Shown piece after piece: positions 1-9,721 of a stretch of DNA of 64,000 nucleotides. Below the pieces are notes generated by a model. The model was not told the DNA's origin and did not search any database. It saw nothing but the letters and a program-made list of their open reading frames with translations. This stretch comes from Paucibacter sp. Y2R2-4 (lineage in GTDB: Bacteria; Pseudomonadota; Gammaproteobacteria; Burkholderiales; Burkholderiaceae_C), in NCBI RefSeq assembly GCF_025717535.1, contig NZ_JAJIRO010000004.1, positions 186,001 through 250,000 on the forward strand, written 5' to 3'. Positions within the stretch are counted from its first letter, which is position 1; each line of letters begins with the position of its first letter. Made by a program: the position numbers and the translations under genes.

Positions 1-540
1 GCTTTGCCGCGCAAAGTTGACTCGGCCCGCCGCCGTGCTCATGGTGCACGGGTCGGCTCTTCCGAGCCGACTCCCCTCGCTGCTCACTACGCAGGTCAGC
101 GGCAGCAAACTCACTTCGTTCGCTGTGCTCACTGCGTTCAAACAAGTGCTGCCAAGCTAGAAGTTGAAGCGCGCTGCGCGCGCCTGACCCGCTCCGCTGC
201 GCCCTCGGCCGTGCACAAATCGCCCGTCGGCGGGCCGAGCCAACTTCGGGAGGGGCGGTTGGCAGGAGGAGATGGGGCACGCCGTTCGCGATGCAAGCGC
301 ACTGCGGCCCGAGTCGTTGCCGGGCGATTTGTGAGGGGCAGAGCAGCGCAGCAACTTGGGGTGCGCGCGCAGCGCGCTTCAACATCTGACTTGGCGCCGC
401 ATGTCTGAACGAAACGAGCGCAGCGAGTGCAGTGAGTTCGGCGCCGGCCCCAAGTTGCGAGCAGCGCAAGGCAGTCGACCCGTCAGGGGCGACCCCCGAG
501 CCATGAGCCCGGCGACGGCTCGGGTTGCAGTGCCTCCCGC
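1..540. repeat. Large imperfect palindrome (gene-free region)
   Basis: This stretch holds no convincing gene. It is an imperfect inverted repeat with one common centre near base 273. Matching pairs on that axis are 163-183 with 363-383 (21 bases, perfect), 214-226 with 321-333 (13 bases, perfect), 108-115 with 431-438, and GCTCATGG at 37-44 with CCATGAGC at 501-508. Between these islands the arms still resemble each other, so each arm is about 250 bp and may continue to the left of the window. No transposase, terminal duplication or RNA signature was recognised. The short ORFs here have no recognisable protein features. It could be a MITE-like or other intergenic repeat element, or two converged copies of a shorter repeat. 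Confidence 0.6.
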
Positions 541-623
541 AACAGAACCAAGTTCCGCTCCGGGCGAACTGTTGCCATTCATGCTTGGCAATCGGCTGGT
601 CGCCCACGCCTGCTCTCAGCCAG

Positions 624-1208
624 TCAACCCAAAGCCAGCGCGATCAAGTCGCGCATCATCAAATTGATATTGCTGCGCACCGCGCCTTCATTGGCGAGTC
701 GCATGCGTTCATTCGGGTCCACCATGGCCGAACCGAACTCAGCCACATACTGGCTGCGCAAGCGCCGCTGGTAAAGCACGGTGCCGCTGCGCTTCTCGAT
801 GGCGACGTAGGCAATCGTCACCACCACTTTGATGTCCACACCAATCCAAGGTTGCTCCAACTCGACCAACTGCGCTTCGAGTTGATAGTTGCCAGCCCCC
901 GGACTCAGCGCCAGCATGCCGGTGGAACGCAAAGAGCTGTCCAAGGCTTCTTGCAGCGCTGCATTGCTGATCTTGGAGCCCCAGAACATGCCGGTCGGTT
1001 GGCCGCCAGTGACCGGCGACAAGACCACCTGCGACTTCAAACGCTCGGGCACCCAGCCGCGCATTTGCAGACTTTCAGCGGCGGTCAGGGCCAAGCTGGG
1101 CGGATCGGTGGGCGTGCCGCAAGCGGCCAACACCATGAGCAGCCCCACGCTGGCCAACAGTCGGAAGGTACGGGTCGGCAAACCTCGCACGCTGACACTG
1201 TTTTTCAT
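624..1208 (-). CDS. Putative outer-membrane lipoprotein, YajG-like
   Basis: The 194-residue product has a lipoprotein signal peptide ending in the lipobox LAAC at about residue 29. The remainder is a small alpha/beta domain in which conserved-looking stretches describe a paired-strand fold (SSLRSTGML, QLEAQLVELEQPW, GTVLYQRR). This arrangement resembles YajG-family lipoproteins of unknown role, but I base that only on pattern. The ATG at 1208 is preferred over upstream in-frame codons because it follows a GGAGAGG ribosome site and begins the signal peptide directly. It is the last gene of a minus-strand run with the amidase and yhdP. The gap to the amidase is 34 bases, so cotranscription is likely. 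Confidence 0.7.
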   Translation of the reverse strand: MKNSVSVRGLPTRTFRLLASVGLLMVLAACGTPTDPPSLALTAAESLQMRGWVPERLKSQVVLSPVTGGQPTGMFWGSKISNAALQEALDSSLRSTGMLALSPGAGNYQLEAQLVELEQPWIGVDIKVVVTIAYVAIEKRSGTVLYQRRLRSQYVAEFGSAMVDPNERMRLANEGAVRSNINLMMRDLIALALG

Positions 1209-1242
1209 CACGACACCTCTCCCCGCTGCGCCCGGCTCATGC

Positions 1243-2073
1243 TTAAAGCTTGCGGTGCTGCAGCGCCGGCAATTGACGACGCACATCCAGCAAACGCTGG
1301 GCATCGACCTCGGCCAATACCAGGCCCTCGCCCTCGGGCAAACAAGCCAGCACCTCACCCCAGGGATCCACGATCATGGAATGGCCCCAGGTTCGTCTGC
1401 CATTTTGATGCCGTCCGCCTTGGGCCGGTGCGATGACATAGGCCTGATTTTCGACCGCTCGTGCGCGCAGCAGCAGTTCCCAGTGCTTTTCGCCGGTGGT
1501 GTAGGTGAAGGCCGCCGGCACGCAAAACAGCTCGCAGGCCGCCTGCCCCGGCTGAAAGCTCATGGCCCGGTACAACTCCGGAAAGCGCAGGTCATAGCAA
1601 ATGCTCAGGCCCACTTTCAGCGCCCCGGCCTGCACAGTGACCGGCTCACTGCCGGCCTCCAGCACCCGGCCCTCGTCGTACTGCTCGCGGCCATTGTCAA
1701 AGCGGAACAAATGGATCTTGTCGTAGCGAGCCGCCAGTTGCCCATCAGGTGCGTAGACGCAGCAGGCATTGCGCACATGGCTGGCATCAGCCCCTCGCAG
1801 CGGCAAAGTGCCGCCCACCACCCACAGGCCCAGCTCGGCCGCGCTTTGAGAAAGCGCCGCCTGGATGGGCGCGCTGAGCGGTGAGGGCTTAGCCTCCAAG
1901 GGCTCCGCTACGGCCAGCTTGTCGGTATCCGCCGAGCCCATCAAGCAAAAGTACTCGGGCAGGGCCACCAGCTCGGCGCCTTGCGCTGCAGCCTCGTTCA
2001 TCCAGTGCCGTGCGCGTGCCAGGTTATGGGCGACATCGGGGCCGGAAACCATTTGGATGGCGGCAACTTTCAT
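1243..2073 (-). CDS. Nitrilase-superfamily amidohydrolase (Nit-type)
   Basis: The 276-residue protein is a carbon-nitrogen hydrolase. The Glu-Lys-Cys catalytic triad is visible: Glu in LPEYF near residue 41, Lys in RYDKIHLF near 112, and Cys in SICYDLRFPELYR near 148. The length and motifs fit the Nit1/YbeM branch, whose studied members hydrolyse deaminated glutathione as a metabolite-repair step; the exact substrate here is inferred. The ATG at 2073 follows AAAGGAG at the correct spacing. A TTG codon seven codons upstream is in frame but would overlap that ribosome site. The gene follows yhdP by 17 bases and is probably in the same transcript. Confidence 0.85.
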   Translation of the reverse strand: MKVAAIQMVSGPDVAHNLARARHWMNEAAAQGAELVALPEYFCLMGSADTDKLAVAEPLEAKPSPLSAPIQAALSQSAAELGLWVVGGTLPLRGADASHVRNACCVYAPDGQLAARYDKIHLFRFDNGREQYDEGRVLEAGSEPVTVQAGALKVGLSICYDLRFPELYRAMSFQPGQAACELFCVPAAFTYTTGEKHWELLLRARAVENQAYVIAPAQGGRHQNGRRTWGHSMIVDPWGEVLACLPEGEGLVLAEVDAQRLLDVRRQLPALQHRKL

Positions 2074-2090
2074 GCGGTCTCCTTTCAGTT

Positions 2091-5000
2091 TCAAGGCGCG
2101 CTGGCCGCTTTACCGGGCTCGTCGACGCGGTGTTCAACCTGCTCCACCCGCGGGTCCACCCAGCTGCCGGTGATGTGGAATTCACGCGTGTTGGCGGCAG
2201 CCAGCGGCCGGCTCAAAATCCATTGCGCCAAAAAAGTGCCCAGGCCGATGGCCGGGTTGATGGCCGCATAGGCCAGCGAAGCGCCACCGGTATTGATCTC
2301 AGGCACCACCAGCACACGCAGGTTTTGTGTCTCGGCCGCCAGGTCGGCGCTGCCGTCCAAGAGCACTGCGGCCTGCACGCCGCGGGTGCGCAAATTGCTG
2401 CTGCTGGCCACGCCGCGCGCAATCTTCACATCGCCGCTGATGCCATCGAAAGTGAAACCCTCGGAAAACACATCTCGGAAGTCAAACAAGAAGCGGCGCG
2501 GCAAGGACTGCAAGCTCAACACCCCCAGCAAACGCCCAACGCCCGGCTCCACATTGAGGAATTGACCCGACTCCAGCGCCACGCTGAGTTGACCGTTCAT
2601 GCTGGGGAAGTCAGGCGAGAGCGGCTCACCGATCCAAGCCAGCTCACCTTTGAGCTGGCCGCGACCACCGCGCAGGACCCGCCCTTGGCCCAGGCGCTCC
2701 AAGGTGTCGCCCGCGTCCAGCAGATCGAGCTTCCAATCCAAGACGGTGCGGCGCTGGGCACGGCCCGGCTCATTGAGCCATTGGCCGGTGGCGTTCAAAA
2801 CCGCATCGTTTGATTTCAGCTGCAGCTTGCTGAGGCGCCAGTCGCGAGCCACGCCGCTGGCCTGTGCCTCGACCTCCAAGCGCCCCATGCGTTTGCCGCG
2901 CAATTCAAAGTCGTCGACGATGATGTCCAGATCAGGCACCTGGCCGGCTTGATGGTCGAGTACGCGCCTGACCGCCTCGGCCTCTTGCTTGGGCAAGGAC
3001 AGTCGGCTGAGCCGCGCATAGATGCGGCTGCCTTGGCCCGCTTTGGCCGAGCGCACTTCAAAAAAACCGCCCATTTGCTCGGCATCAATCGTGCAACGCC
3101 AGGCATTGCCCACATGGCTGATGCCGGCCACCACACGCGTCAGCGGCCGCCCCATCACCTGCAAGCCATTGGCACGCAGCGCGATCTGGCTGGGCACATA
3201 GCCGGCTTCGGCGCTCTGGGCACCGGGCTCCTGGGCCGCAATGTCCAGCGAGCTCGAACCCAGCAAGCGCTGCAAACTCGATTGCCAGGCATCCAAATTG
3301 ACCTGATCCAGATTGGCCTGCAATTGCACGCCGCTGTCCGGCAAGCCGGGCAGATTGTCTTGAATGCTCAATGCCCCTTTGATCACCCGCGCCGGCTCCG
3401 CCGAAATGTCGCGCAGGTAATGGGCTTGCAGGGTATTGCCCAGCTCAACGCGCAACTCGTCGCGCCCGCCCTGCGGCAGGATCTGAACACGCAAAGGCAG
3501 GGCTACGGCGGCGTCTTTCTTCAAAGGAGCCGGCAAGTCAAGCCCGAGTCCGACCAGATTGCTGGTCAGCGAGGTTTCGGCCTGCCCGTTGAGCAAGCCC
3601 AGTTGCAAACGGTAGGCGGTCTGCCCCGTGGCCGCCTGCGCCAGTTTGGATGCCAAGCCCAGCTCCGGCATGCGCCGCAAAGCCTCGGCGCTGGCCACGC
3701 CTTGCGCGACAAAACGCAAGCTGCCGTCGGCCAAGCTCCCGCCCTCGATACTGGCCTCGCCCCCCAAAGCACGCACCTGCAAGCCCTGCAGCTTGACGCC
3801 GCGCCGATCGAACTCAATCACGCCGCGCGCATTGCTCATCAAAGGCAGATCGGGCCGCAGGCGCAAATCGCCGCCCTGCATTTGCACCGAGCCCTTGACC
3901 ACCGACTTGCTCAACTCATTCAAGGGCAGATTCAGGCTGAGCTTCAAATTGGCCGCAGCGCTGGCCGTCGCGGCAGCCAAGATATGGCCGCTGGCCTCAT
4001 TCACCGGGCTTTGGCGTACAAACTTCAAAAGATCAGCCGCGGGACCGCTGCCCACGCCTTCGATCTCCAGCTGATGGGCCAGCAACAAGTCTTTGATGCC
4101 GCCCTTGATGCCGCTGAGCTCATAGCCGAACACCTTGGCGCGGGCATTGCGAATCTGCATGCCGCCGCGCTCGAAAATCAGCTCGCCATTGATGCGCTCC
4201 AACAGCGGCCAATTCAGTGGCTGGCCCTCGGCGGCTGGAACATAGGCCATGTCCACATCACGCACTTGGGTGACCACGCGGAACTGCCCGTCGCGCTGTC
4301 CCTGGAAGGGGAACTTCGCCAACTCACCGCGCAGTTTGAGCGTCACGGCACGAGCCTCGCCGGCACGCAGTGCATCGCGCAAATAGTCCAAGGTATGGTC
4401 GCCCACGGCCAAGGGCAGGTAATGCTGAACCTTGACGGCATCGATGCGCTCAAACTTGCCGTTCAACTCCAGCCATCCAGGCGTCTCGAAAATACGCGTT
4501 TGTCCGGCCGCAGCAGCGCTGCGCCAAACACCGTCAAACTCGCCCCGAACATCCTGGTTCTGAACACGCAGATCGTTGATGCGGACCTCGACCTTGGGCA
4601 GTTGCTGGGCTTTACTCTCGATGCGCCAATTCAGCTTGGCGCTCAAGCTCTGCATCGGAGGCAAGGGCCGGCGGAACACGCCGGGCAACGACAACAAGCC
4701 GTCCTTCATCTTCAGGCTGGCCTGGCCGCCGCGCTCATTGGCATCGACTTGCAGGTCCAGGCCGCGCAATGCAGGGCGGGCGGGCTTGGCGTCGGCCAGG
4801 AGAACGACACCGGCCTCCTCCGGCTCCGCCGTCTCACCCAGTTGCAGCCCCTGCAAATCACCCTTGACCTTGTAGCTGCGCGGCTCGTCCAGCGGCCCAT
4901 CCCAGCGCGCATTCAGCTGACTCAAGACGCCGCGAGGCGCCATCTCGGACAACCAGGCACGCGCGCGTTCCCCCAGCGGCAAGCGTTGCGCCAACTGAGC

Positions 5001-6203
5001 CATCAAGGCCAAGTCGAGCCGCTCGGCGCTCACCTCGCCCCCCAAGGGCAGCAAGGTCTTGGTTTGATCCACGGCGCTGGCGCCGCCGTCCGCTGGCAGG
5101 GCCGAGGCTTTGGGCAGTTTGAGCGCAATTTGCCAGTCCGAGCGTGGCCAGACCACGCCGTCGCCGCTGACAAAACCCAGCTGCCGGGCGCGCAAGCTCC
5201 ATTGCTGCGCCTCCATCAGCATCTGCAAGCGGCCTTCGATGCGCGCCAGCGCCAAAGGCTCGGCATTCGGCGCCAGGCGCATCTTGACGGTGCCTAAGCC
5301 CATGTCCACCGTGACCATTTGCAGCCCGCCGTTCTTGACGTCGATCCAGGCACGCAGGGCGCCATCGCCCTCGCTCAGCTCAAAGGGCAGATCGATGTGA
5401 CGACGCAACTCGCGCAAATCGGTGCGCGGCAGGTCGGCGTAGAGCAGGCCGCTCCAGGTGTGCAATTCACTCGGCCGACTGAGCAAGGTTTGGGTGAATC
5501 GACCGCGCAGGCCGAAGCGCTGACCCCATTCGGGTGGCGGCGAAGCATCCAGGCGCAGCTCATGGCGACGCAGGCCATTTCGCAGCACCAAGTTCAATTC
5601 AGACAGATCCAGCGGCGCGCTGCCGCGGCGCTCATCAATCCAGCGCACCCGGCCGTTCAGGATCACAAACTCATGTTGCTGGAGCAGCCAGTCGGCCCAT
5701 TCTTCGGCCAGGTCGGCGGTTTCGGCATGCGGGCTGTCGTCCACGCTGAAGCCCGCCACATAGAACTTGCCGCGCAGATCGCGGCGGATTTCCATCTGCG
5801 GCGCATCGATCAGCAATTGCTCGAAGCGCAAATGCATGGACAGCAGCGAGCGCGCCGACAGCGCCGCCGCCACCCGCGGCAGGCGCAGGGCTTCGCGGCC
5901 TTGGGGGTCGAGCAAGCGCACATCGCGCATCTCCAGCGCCGGAATCCAGCCGCCCGAGGTCACCGTGATCTTGCCGATGCGCAGCTCAATGCCCAGGGTT
6001 TGCGAAGCCTTTCGCTCTAGCGAACCACGCCATTCATCGATGTGCGGCAGAATCGCCCAGTGCAAAACCAGCCAGGCAAGCAGGACCAAGCTCCAGGCCA
6101 GCAAGAGCAGTGCGAGCGCCCAGCGCGCCACACGCCAGCAGATGCGGGCGGGGCGTTTGAGCCAGATCAGGCCCGCAGTGCTAACGGAGGCAAGCACAGA
6201 CAT
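2091..6203 (-). CDS. yhdP: YhdP family AsmA-like envelope protein
   Basis: This 1370-residue protein has one N-terminal membrane anchor (about residues 24-50, ALALLLLAWSLVLLAWLVL) followed by a very long beta-rich periplasmic body and a C-terminal AsmA-like region (GEAKLKG-type and SLPRRFLFDFRDVFSEGF motifs). The length and the RRFLFDFRD signature match the TIGR02099/YhdP family. Members of this family are thought to bridge inner and outer membranes and move phospholipids to the outer membrane. It is divergent from glnE and begins a run with the amidase and lipoprotein genes. No good ribosome site precedes the ATG at 6203; a GTG two codons in is an alternative. Identity is secure at family level. 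Confidence 0.9.
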   Translation of the reverse strand: MSVLASVSTAGLIWLKRPARICWRVARWALALLLLAWSLVLLAWLVLHWAILPHIDEWRGSLERKASQTLGIELRIGKITVTSGGWIPALEMRDVRLLDPQGREALRLPRVAAALSARSLLSMHLRFEQLLIDAPQMEIRRDLRGKFYVAGFSVDDSPHAETADLAEEWADWLLQQHEFVILNGRVRWIDERRGSAPLDLSELNLVLRNGLRRHELRLDASPPPEWGQRFGLRGRFTQTLLSRPSELHTWSGLLYADLPRTDLRELRRHIDLPFELSEGDGALRAWIDVKNGGLQMVTVDMGLGTVKMRLAPNAEPLALARIEGRLQMLMEAQQWSLRARQLGFVSGDGVVWPRSDWQIALKLPKASALPADGGASAVDQTKTLLPLGGEVSAERLDLALMAQLAQRLPLGERARAWLSEMAPRGVLSQLNARWDGPLDEPRSYKVKGDLQGLQLGETAEPEEAGVVLLADAKPARPALRGLDLQVDANERGGQASLKMKDGLLSLPGVFRRPLPPMQSLSAKLNWRIESKAQQLPKVEVRINDLRVQNQDVRGEFDGVWRSAAAAGQTRIFETPGWLELNGKFERIDAVKVQHYLPLAVGDHTLDYLRDALRAGEARAVTLKLRGELAKFPFQGQRDGQFRVVTQVRDVDMAYVPAAEGQPLNWPLLERINGELIFERGGMQIRNARAKVFGYELSGIKGGIKDLLLAHQLEIEGVGSGPAADLLKFVRQSPVNEASGHILAAATASAAANLKLSLNLPLNELSKSVVKGSVQMQGGDLRLRPDLPLMSNARGVIEFDRRGVKLQGLQVRALGGEASIEGGSLADGSLRFVAQGVASAEALRRMPELGLASKLAQAATGQTAYRLQLGLLNGQAETSLTSNLVGLGLDLPAPLKKDAAVALPLRVQILPQGGRDELRVELGNTLQAHYLRDISAEPARVIKGALSIQDNLPGLPDSGVQLQANLDQVNLDAWQSSLQRLLGSSSLDIAAQEPGAQSAEAGYVPSQIALRANGLQVMGRPLTRVVAGISHVGNAWRCTIDAEQMGGFFEVRSAKAGQGSRIYARLSRLSLPKQEAEAVRRVLDHQAGQVPDLDIIVDDFELRGKRMGRLEVEAQASGVARDWRLSKLQLKSNDAVLNATGQWLNEPGRAQRRTVLDWKLDLLDAGDTLERLGQGRVLRGGRGQLKGELAWIGEPLSPDFPSMNGQLSVALESGQFLNVEPGVGRLLGVLSLQSLPRRFLFDFRDVFSEGFTFDGISGDVKIARGVASSSNLRTRGVQAAVLLDGSADLAAETQNLRVLVVPEINTGGASLAYAAINPAIGLGTFLAQWILSRPLAAANTREFHITGSWVDPRVEQVEHRVDEPGKAASAP

Positions 6204-6323
6204 TTAGAAGAAAGAAGCACTTGCCATGAAGCCAATGAGCAAAAAACCAGGAATGCCCCGGCGGCCAAATGACCGTCGCCCTGAGCTTTGGCAATCTAGC
6301 ACAGCGACCACTCACTTTTGCCG

Positions 6324-9089
6324 ATGAGTTCTCCCGAGATGACGACGCCTTCGCAAGTTTCTGGCCCCGCTGCCTTGGCCGAACACAGCCGCTTTGTTCA
6401 GCGCGTGCGGCGCCGCTATGCCGAGGCCTTGCATTTGCTGCCGCCCGGCCTGCCAGATCGGGCGCAAATCGAAGCCTTGGTGGGCCAGCTTCAGGCCCTG
6501 AGTCGCCCCTTGGCCAGCGCCCTGCGGGTGGCACGGCATTTGGTGCTGGAACGCTTGGCGGTGCTCGACATCGAGGCCGGCGCGGCCATGCACGACATCA
6601 CCGCCGCCATGACCCATCTGGCCGAGGTCAGCCTGTGTCTGGCGCTGAAAGAAGCCCGCGCCGAGCAAGACGCGCTGTCCGGCCAGGCCCGCAATGCGGC
6701 CGGCGGGGTGATCGAGTTCTGGGTGCTGGGCATGGGCAAGCTGGGTGCCCGCGAACTGAATGTGTCCTCCGACATCGACTTGATCTATGTCTATGACGAT
6801 GAGGGCATGACCGACGGCCCGGTGCCCATCTCTGCACATGAGTACTTCGCGCGCGTCGCCAAACGCTTGTATGCGCTGATCGGCGAGGTCACCGATGACG
6901 GCCAAGTGTTCCGGGTCGACCTGGCTTTGCGGCCGAATGGCAATTCCGGCCCAGCTGCCGTCAGCTTGGCCATGTTGGAAGAGTATTTCCTGGTGCAGGG
7001 CCGCGAATGGGAGCGTTTCGCCTGGCTGAAGAGCCGGGTCGTAGCGCCGATTGAAAGCGTTCAAAACGGCACGGCCTTGGGCCTGCGCTCGCTGGTCACG
7101 CCTTTTGTATACCGCAAATACCTGGACTACGGGGTGTTTGAGGGCCTGCGCCAACTGCACCGCAAGATTCGCGACGAAGCGCGGGCGCGCGCCATCGGCC
7201 GGCCCGAGCGGGCCAATGACGTCAAGCTCTCGCGCGGCGGCATTCGAGAAATCGAGTTCACCGTGCAGCTGCTGCAAGTGGTGCGCGGCGGCCAATTCCC
7301 CGAGATCCGCACCCGCTCCACCGTCAAGGCGCTGGCACGCCTGGCCGAGCGCGGCTTGATGAAGCCCGAAACCGCCGAGAAGCTGGCCGCTGGTTATGAA
7401 TTCCTGCGCCGGGTGGAGCACCGCATTCAATTCCTTGACGATCAGCAAACCCATTGCCTGCCTAGCAATGATGAAGACCTGCGCTGGATTGCCCGCAGCA
7501 TGGGCCTGGTCTGCCAGAAAGAAACCTGCGAATTGCTGGACCGGCTGTGCGAGGTGCGCGAGATCGTCGCCAATGAGTTCGACGCCTTGCTGCACGACGG
7601 CCAGGCCCCGGCCAAGGGCGGCAACAGCTGCCGCGGCTGCAATGGCCCAGCCCTACCGGTGGACGCCGAAGAATTCCTGGCCAAGTTGCAGCCCGAGTTG
7701 GCGATGGCGGTACGGCGCTGGGCCGAGCAGCCCCGGGTGCAAAACCTGCGCGAAGAATCGCGACTTCGCCTGGCCAAACTGGTGGGCCGCGCAGCGCTGG
7801 CGGTGCGCGACGAAGGTTGCAGCATCGAAGCCGCCGTACGCTTTGTCGACTGGATCGAACCGCTGCTGCGGCGCGAGAGTTATCTGGCCCTGTTGGTGGA
7901 GCGCCCGGCGGTGCAGGCGCGTTTGCTGCGTTTGCTGGGTCTGGCGCGCTGGCCCATGCGCTACCTGATGCTGCACCCGGGCGTGATCGACGAGCTCGCC
8001 GACAACCGCCTGCAGCACGAACGTTTCGATGGCGCCAGCTTCATCGCCGACCTGCAAGCCCGTCATGAGGCCTGGGAGCGCTCCGGCGAGGCCCATGAAG
8101 AAGCCCTGCTCGACACCTTGCGGCGCGCTCACCATGCCGAGGTCTTCCGCACCCTGGTGCGCGATATCGAGGGTCAAATCACGGTGGAGCAAGCGGCCGA
8201 TGAGTTGTCGGCCCTGGCCGATGCCATCCTGCAGTGCACGATTGACTGGACCTGGGCGCGGCTCAAGCAAGCGCATCGGCCCAGCCCGCGCTTTGCCGTC
8301 ATCGCCTACGGCAAGCTCGGCGGCAAGGAACTGGGCTATGGCGGCGACCTGGATGTGGTCTTTCTCTTCGACGACTCGGACGAAGCCGACAAAGACCTAG
8401 CGCCTGAAATCTACGGTGCTTTTGTGCGCAAGCTGATCACCTGGCTGACGGTGCGCACCGCCGCCGGCGAGCTGTTTGACATCGACACCGCGCTGCGCCC
8501 GAACGGCAATTCCGGCATGTTGGTGACCTCGCTGGCCTCGTTTGAAAACTACCAAACCGGCCGCGGCAGCAATACCGCCTGGACCTGGGAGCACCAGGCC
8601 ATCACCCGAGCGCGCTTTTGTGCCGGTGACGCCAGCTTGGCCGAGCGTTTTGAGGCGGTGCGCCGCCATGTGCTGACCGCGCCACGCGACCAAGCGGCCT
8701 TGCGCCAGGAGGTGCGGGCCATGCGCGACAAAGTACGGGCCGCCCATCCCATCCGGGCCGGGCGCTTTGACGTCAAGCACAGCCCGGGCGGCATGATGGA
8801 TGTGGAGTTCGCGCTGCAATGGCTGATCTTGGCGCATGCCGGCCAACATCCTGAACTGATCCCGAATACCGGCGCCATCGCCCTGCTGCAGCGCGCAGAA
8901 GAGGCCGGCCTGCTGCCCGAGCAAGTCGGCGTGAAGGCCGCCAATGCCTATCGCGAACTGCGCCGCGCCCAACACCGCGCCCGCTTGGACGAACAACCCA
9001 CCGCCGTTGACGAAGCCGACTTGGAGACCCTGGGCCTGGCCGCGCACCGTGCAGCCGTGCTGGCGCTGTGGCAGGCCGTATTCAGCTGA
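6324..9089 (+). CDS. glnE: Glutamine synthetase adenylyltransferase/deadenylase
   Basis: GlnE attaches AMP to and removes it from glutamine synthetase in response to PII signals. The 921-residue product has the expected two-part layout. An N-terminal nucleotidyltransferase domain carries GMGKLGARELN and DIDLIYVY near residues 137-157. A second domain carries AYGKLGGKELG and DLDVVFLF near residues 655-680. Each is followed by a helical GlnD/PII-uridylyltransferase-type region (LSRGGIREIEFTVQ and HSPGGMMDVEFALQ). The length is normal for the family. The start is uncertain: the ATG at 6324 is chosen, with another in-frame ATG at 6339 and no strong ribosome site at either. The next gene starts two bases after the stop. 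Confidence 0.95.
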   Translation: MSSPEMTTPSQVSGPAALAEHSRFVQRVRRRYAEALHLLPPGLPDRAQIEALVGQLQALSRPLASALRVARHLVLERLAVLDIEAGAAMHDITAAMTHLAEVSLCLALKEARAEQDALSGQARNAAGGVIEFWVLGMGKLGARELNVSSDIDLIYVYDDEGMTDGPVPISAHEYFARVAKRLYALIGEVTDDGQVFRVDLALRPNGNSGPAAVSLAMLEEYFLVQGREWERFAWLKSRVVAPIESVQNGTALGLRSLVTPFVYRKYLDYGVFEGLRQLHRKIRDEARARAIGRPERANDVKLSRGGIREIEFTVQLLQVVRGGQFPEIRTRSTVKALARLAERGLMKPETAEKLAAGYEFLRRVEHRIQFLDDQQTHCLPSNDEDLRWIARSMGLVCQKETCELLDRLCEVREIVANEFDALLHDGQAPAKGGNSCRGCNGPALPVDAEEFLAKLQPELAMAVRRWAEQPRVQNLREESRLRLAKLVGRAALAVRDEGCSIEAAVRFVDWIEPLLRRESYLALLVERPAVQARLLRLLGLARWPMRYLMLHPGVIDELADNRLQHERFDGASFIADLQARHEAWERSGEAHEEALLDTLRRAHHAEVFRTLVRDIEGQITVEQAADELSALADAILQCTIDWTWARLKQAHRPSPRFAVIAYGKLGGKELGYGGDLDVVFLFDDSDEADKDLAPEIYGAFVRKLITWLTVRTAAGELFDIDTALRPNGNSGMLVTSLASFENYQTGRGSNTAWTWEHQAITRARFCAGDASLAERFEAVRRHVLTAPRDQAALRQEVRAMRDKVRAAHPIRAGRFDVKHSPGGMMDVEFALQWLILAHAGQHPELIPNTGAIALLQRAEEAGLLPEQVGVKAANAYRELRRAQHRARLDEQPTAVDEADLETLGLAAHRAAVLALWQAVFS

Positions 9090-9091
9090 GC

Positions 9092-9721
9092 ATGCGGCCG
9101 AGCAAGCGCGGGCCGCAAGCGCGGGTCTGGTCGGCGCTCGGCGCGCTGATGTTTCTGGCTGCAGTCTTGGTCTGGGCGCTGCATCTGCCCACCCAGACCT
9201 GGGACTGGCAGCCGCAGCTGGTGACCAGCGAACCCTGGCGCGCTTGGACCGGCGCCCTGGTGCATTGGAGCCAGCAACACCTGCTGGCCAATCTGGCCGC
9301 ATGCGCGGTGGTCACCTTGTTTGGCTGGGGCGCTCGGGTGCCGCCACGTTGCGCCCTGGCATGGCTGCTGGCTTGGCCCTTGACCCAGCTGGCCTTGCTG
9401 AGTCAGCACGACTTGCCGCACTTCGGCGGTCTTTCGGGCATCTTGCATGCAGGTGTGACGGTCGTGCTGGTGGAGTTGCTGTGGCGCGGCGGCCGCGACC
9501 GCCTGATCGGCGCCTGCGTGACCTTGGGGCTCTTGATCAAGCTCTGGCAAGAGCAGCCCTTGGGCACGGCTCTGCGCCACCTGGCCGAGTGGGACATACC
9601 TGTCGTGCCTTTCTCGCACCTGAGCGGCGCGGTGGCGGGTGCGATCTGCGCCCTCATCCTGCTAGGGATCGCGCGTAGCCTAGAGGGGCACAAGGCCTTG
9701 TATAAAGCGAAGGGAGTTTGA
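9092..9721 (+). CDS. Rhombosortase-like intramembrane serine protease
   Basis: The 209-residue protein has about six hydrophobic segments and rhomboid-family landmarks: HWSQQHLLANLAA in an early helix, the catalytic-serine motif GLSGILHAG, and the catalytic histidine in SHLSGAVAGA. The small size and the GLSGxLH form point to the rhombosortase branch. Those enzymes cleave proteins ending in a GlyGly-CTERM anchor so that they can be released by type II secretion. No GlyGly-CTERM substrate is encoded in this window. The ATG at 9092 lies just after the glnE stop; a GTG at 9068 is in frame. The gene is likely cotranscribed with glnE, and its stop overlaps the next ORF. Confidence 0.75.
   Translation: MRPSKRGPQARVWSALGALMFLAAVLVWALHLPTQTWDWQPQLVTSEPWRAWTGALVHWSQQHLLANLAACAVVTLFGWGARVPPRCALAWLLAWPLTQLALLSQHDLPHFGGLSGILHAGVTVVLVELLWRGGRDRLIGACVTLGLLIKLWQEQPLGTALRHLAEWDIPVVPFSHLSGAVAGAICALILLGIARSLEGHKALYKAKGV

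Noticed and set aside
4-408. 134-codon ORF at the window start, with other short ORFs in 1-667
   Set aside because: They lie across the large palindrome, have Arg/Ala-rich low-complexity translations and no ribosome site or domain.
2949-5297. 782-codon plus-strand ORF opposite yhdP
   Set aside because: It is a GC-rich antisense shadow of the clearly real YhdP frame. Its translation is Gln/His/Arg-rich with no domain, which is typical of reversed coding DNA.
6312-7595. 427-codon minus-strand ORF opposite glnE
   Set aside because: It is an antisense shadow of the glnE N-terminal domain with no recognisable protein features.
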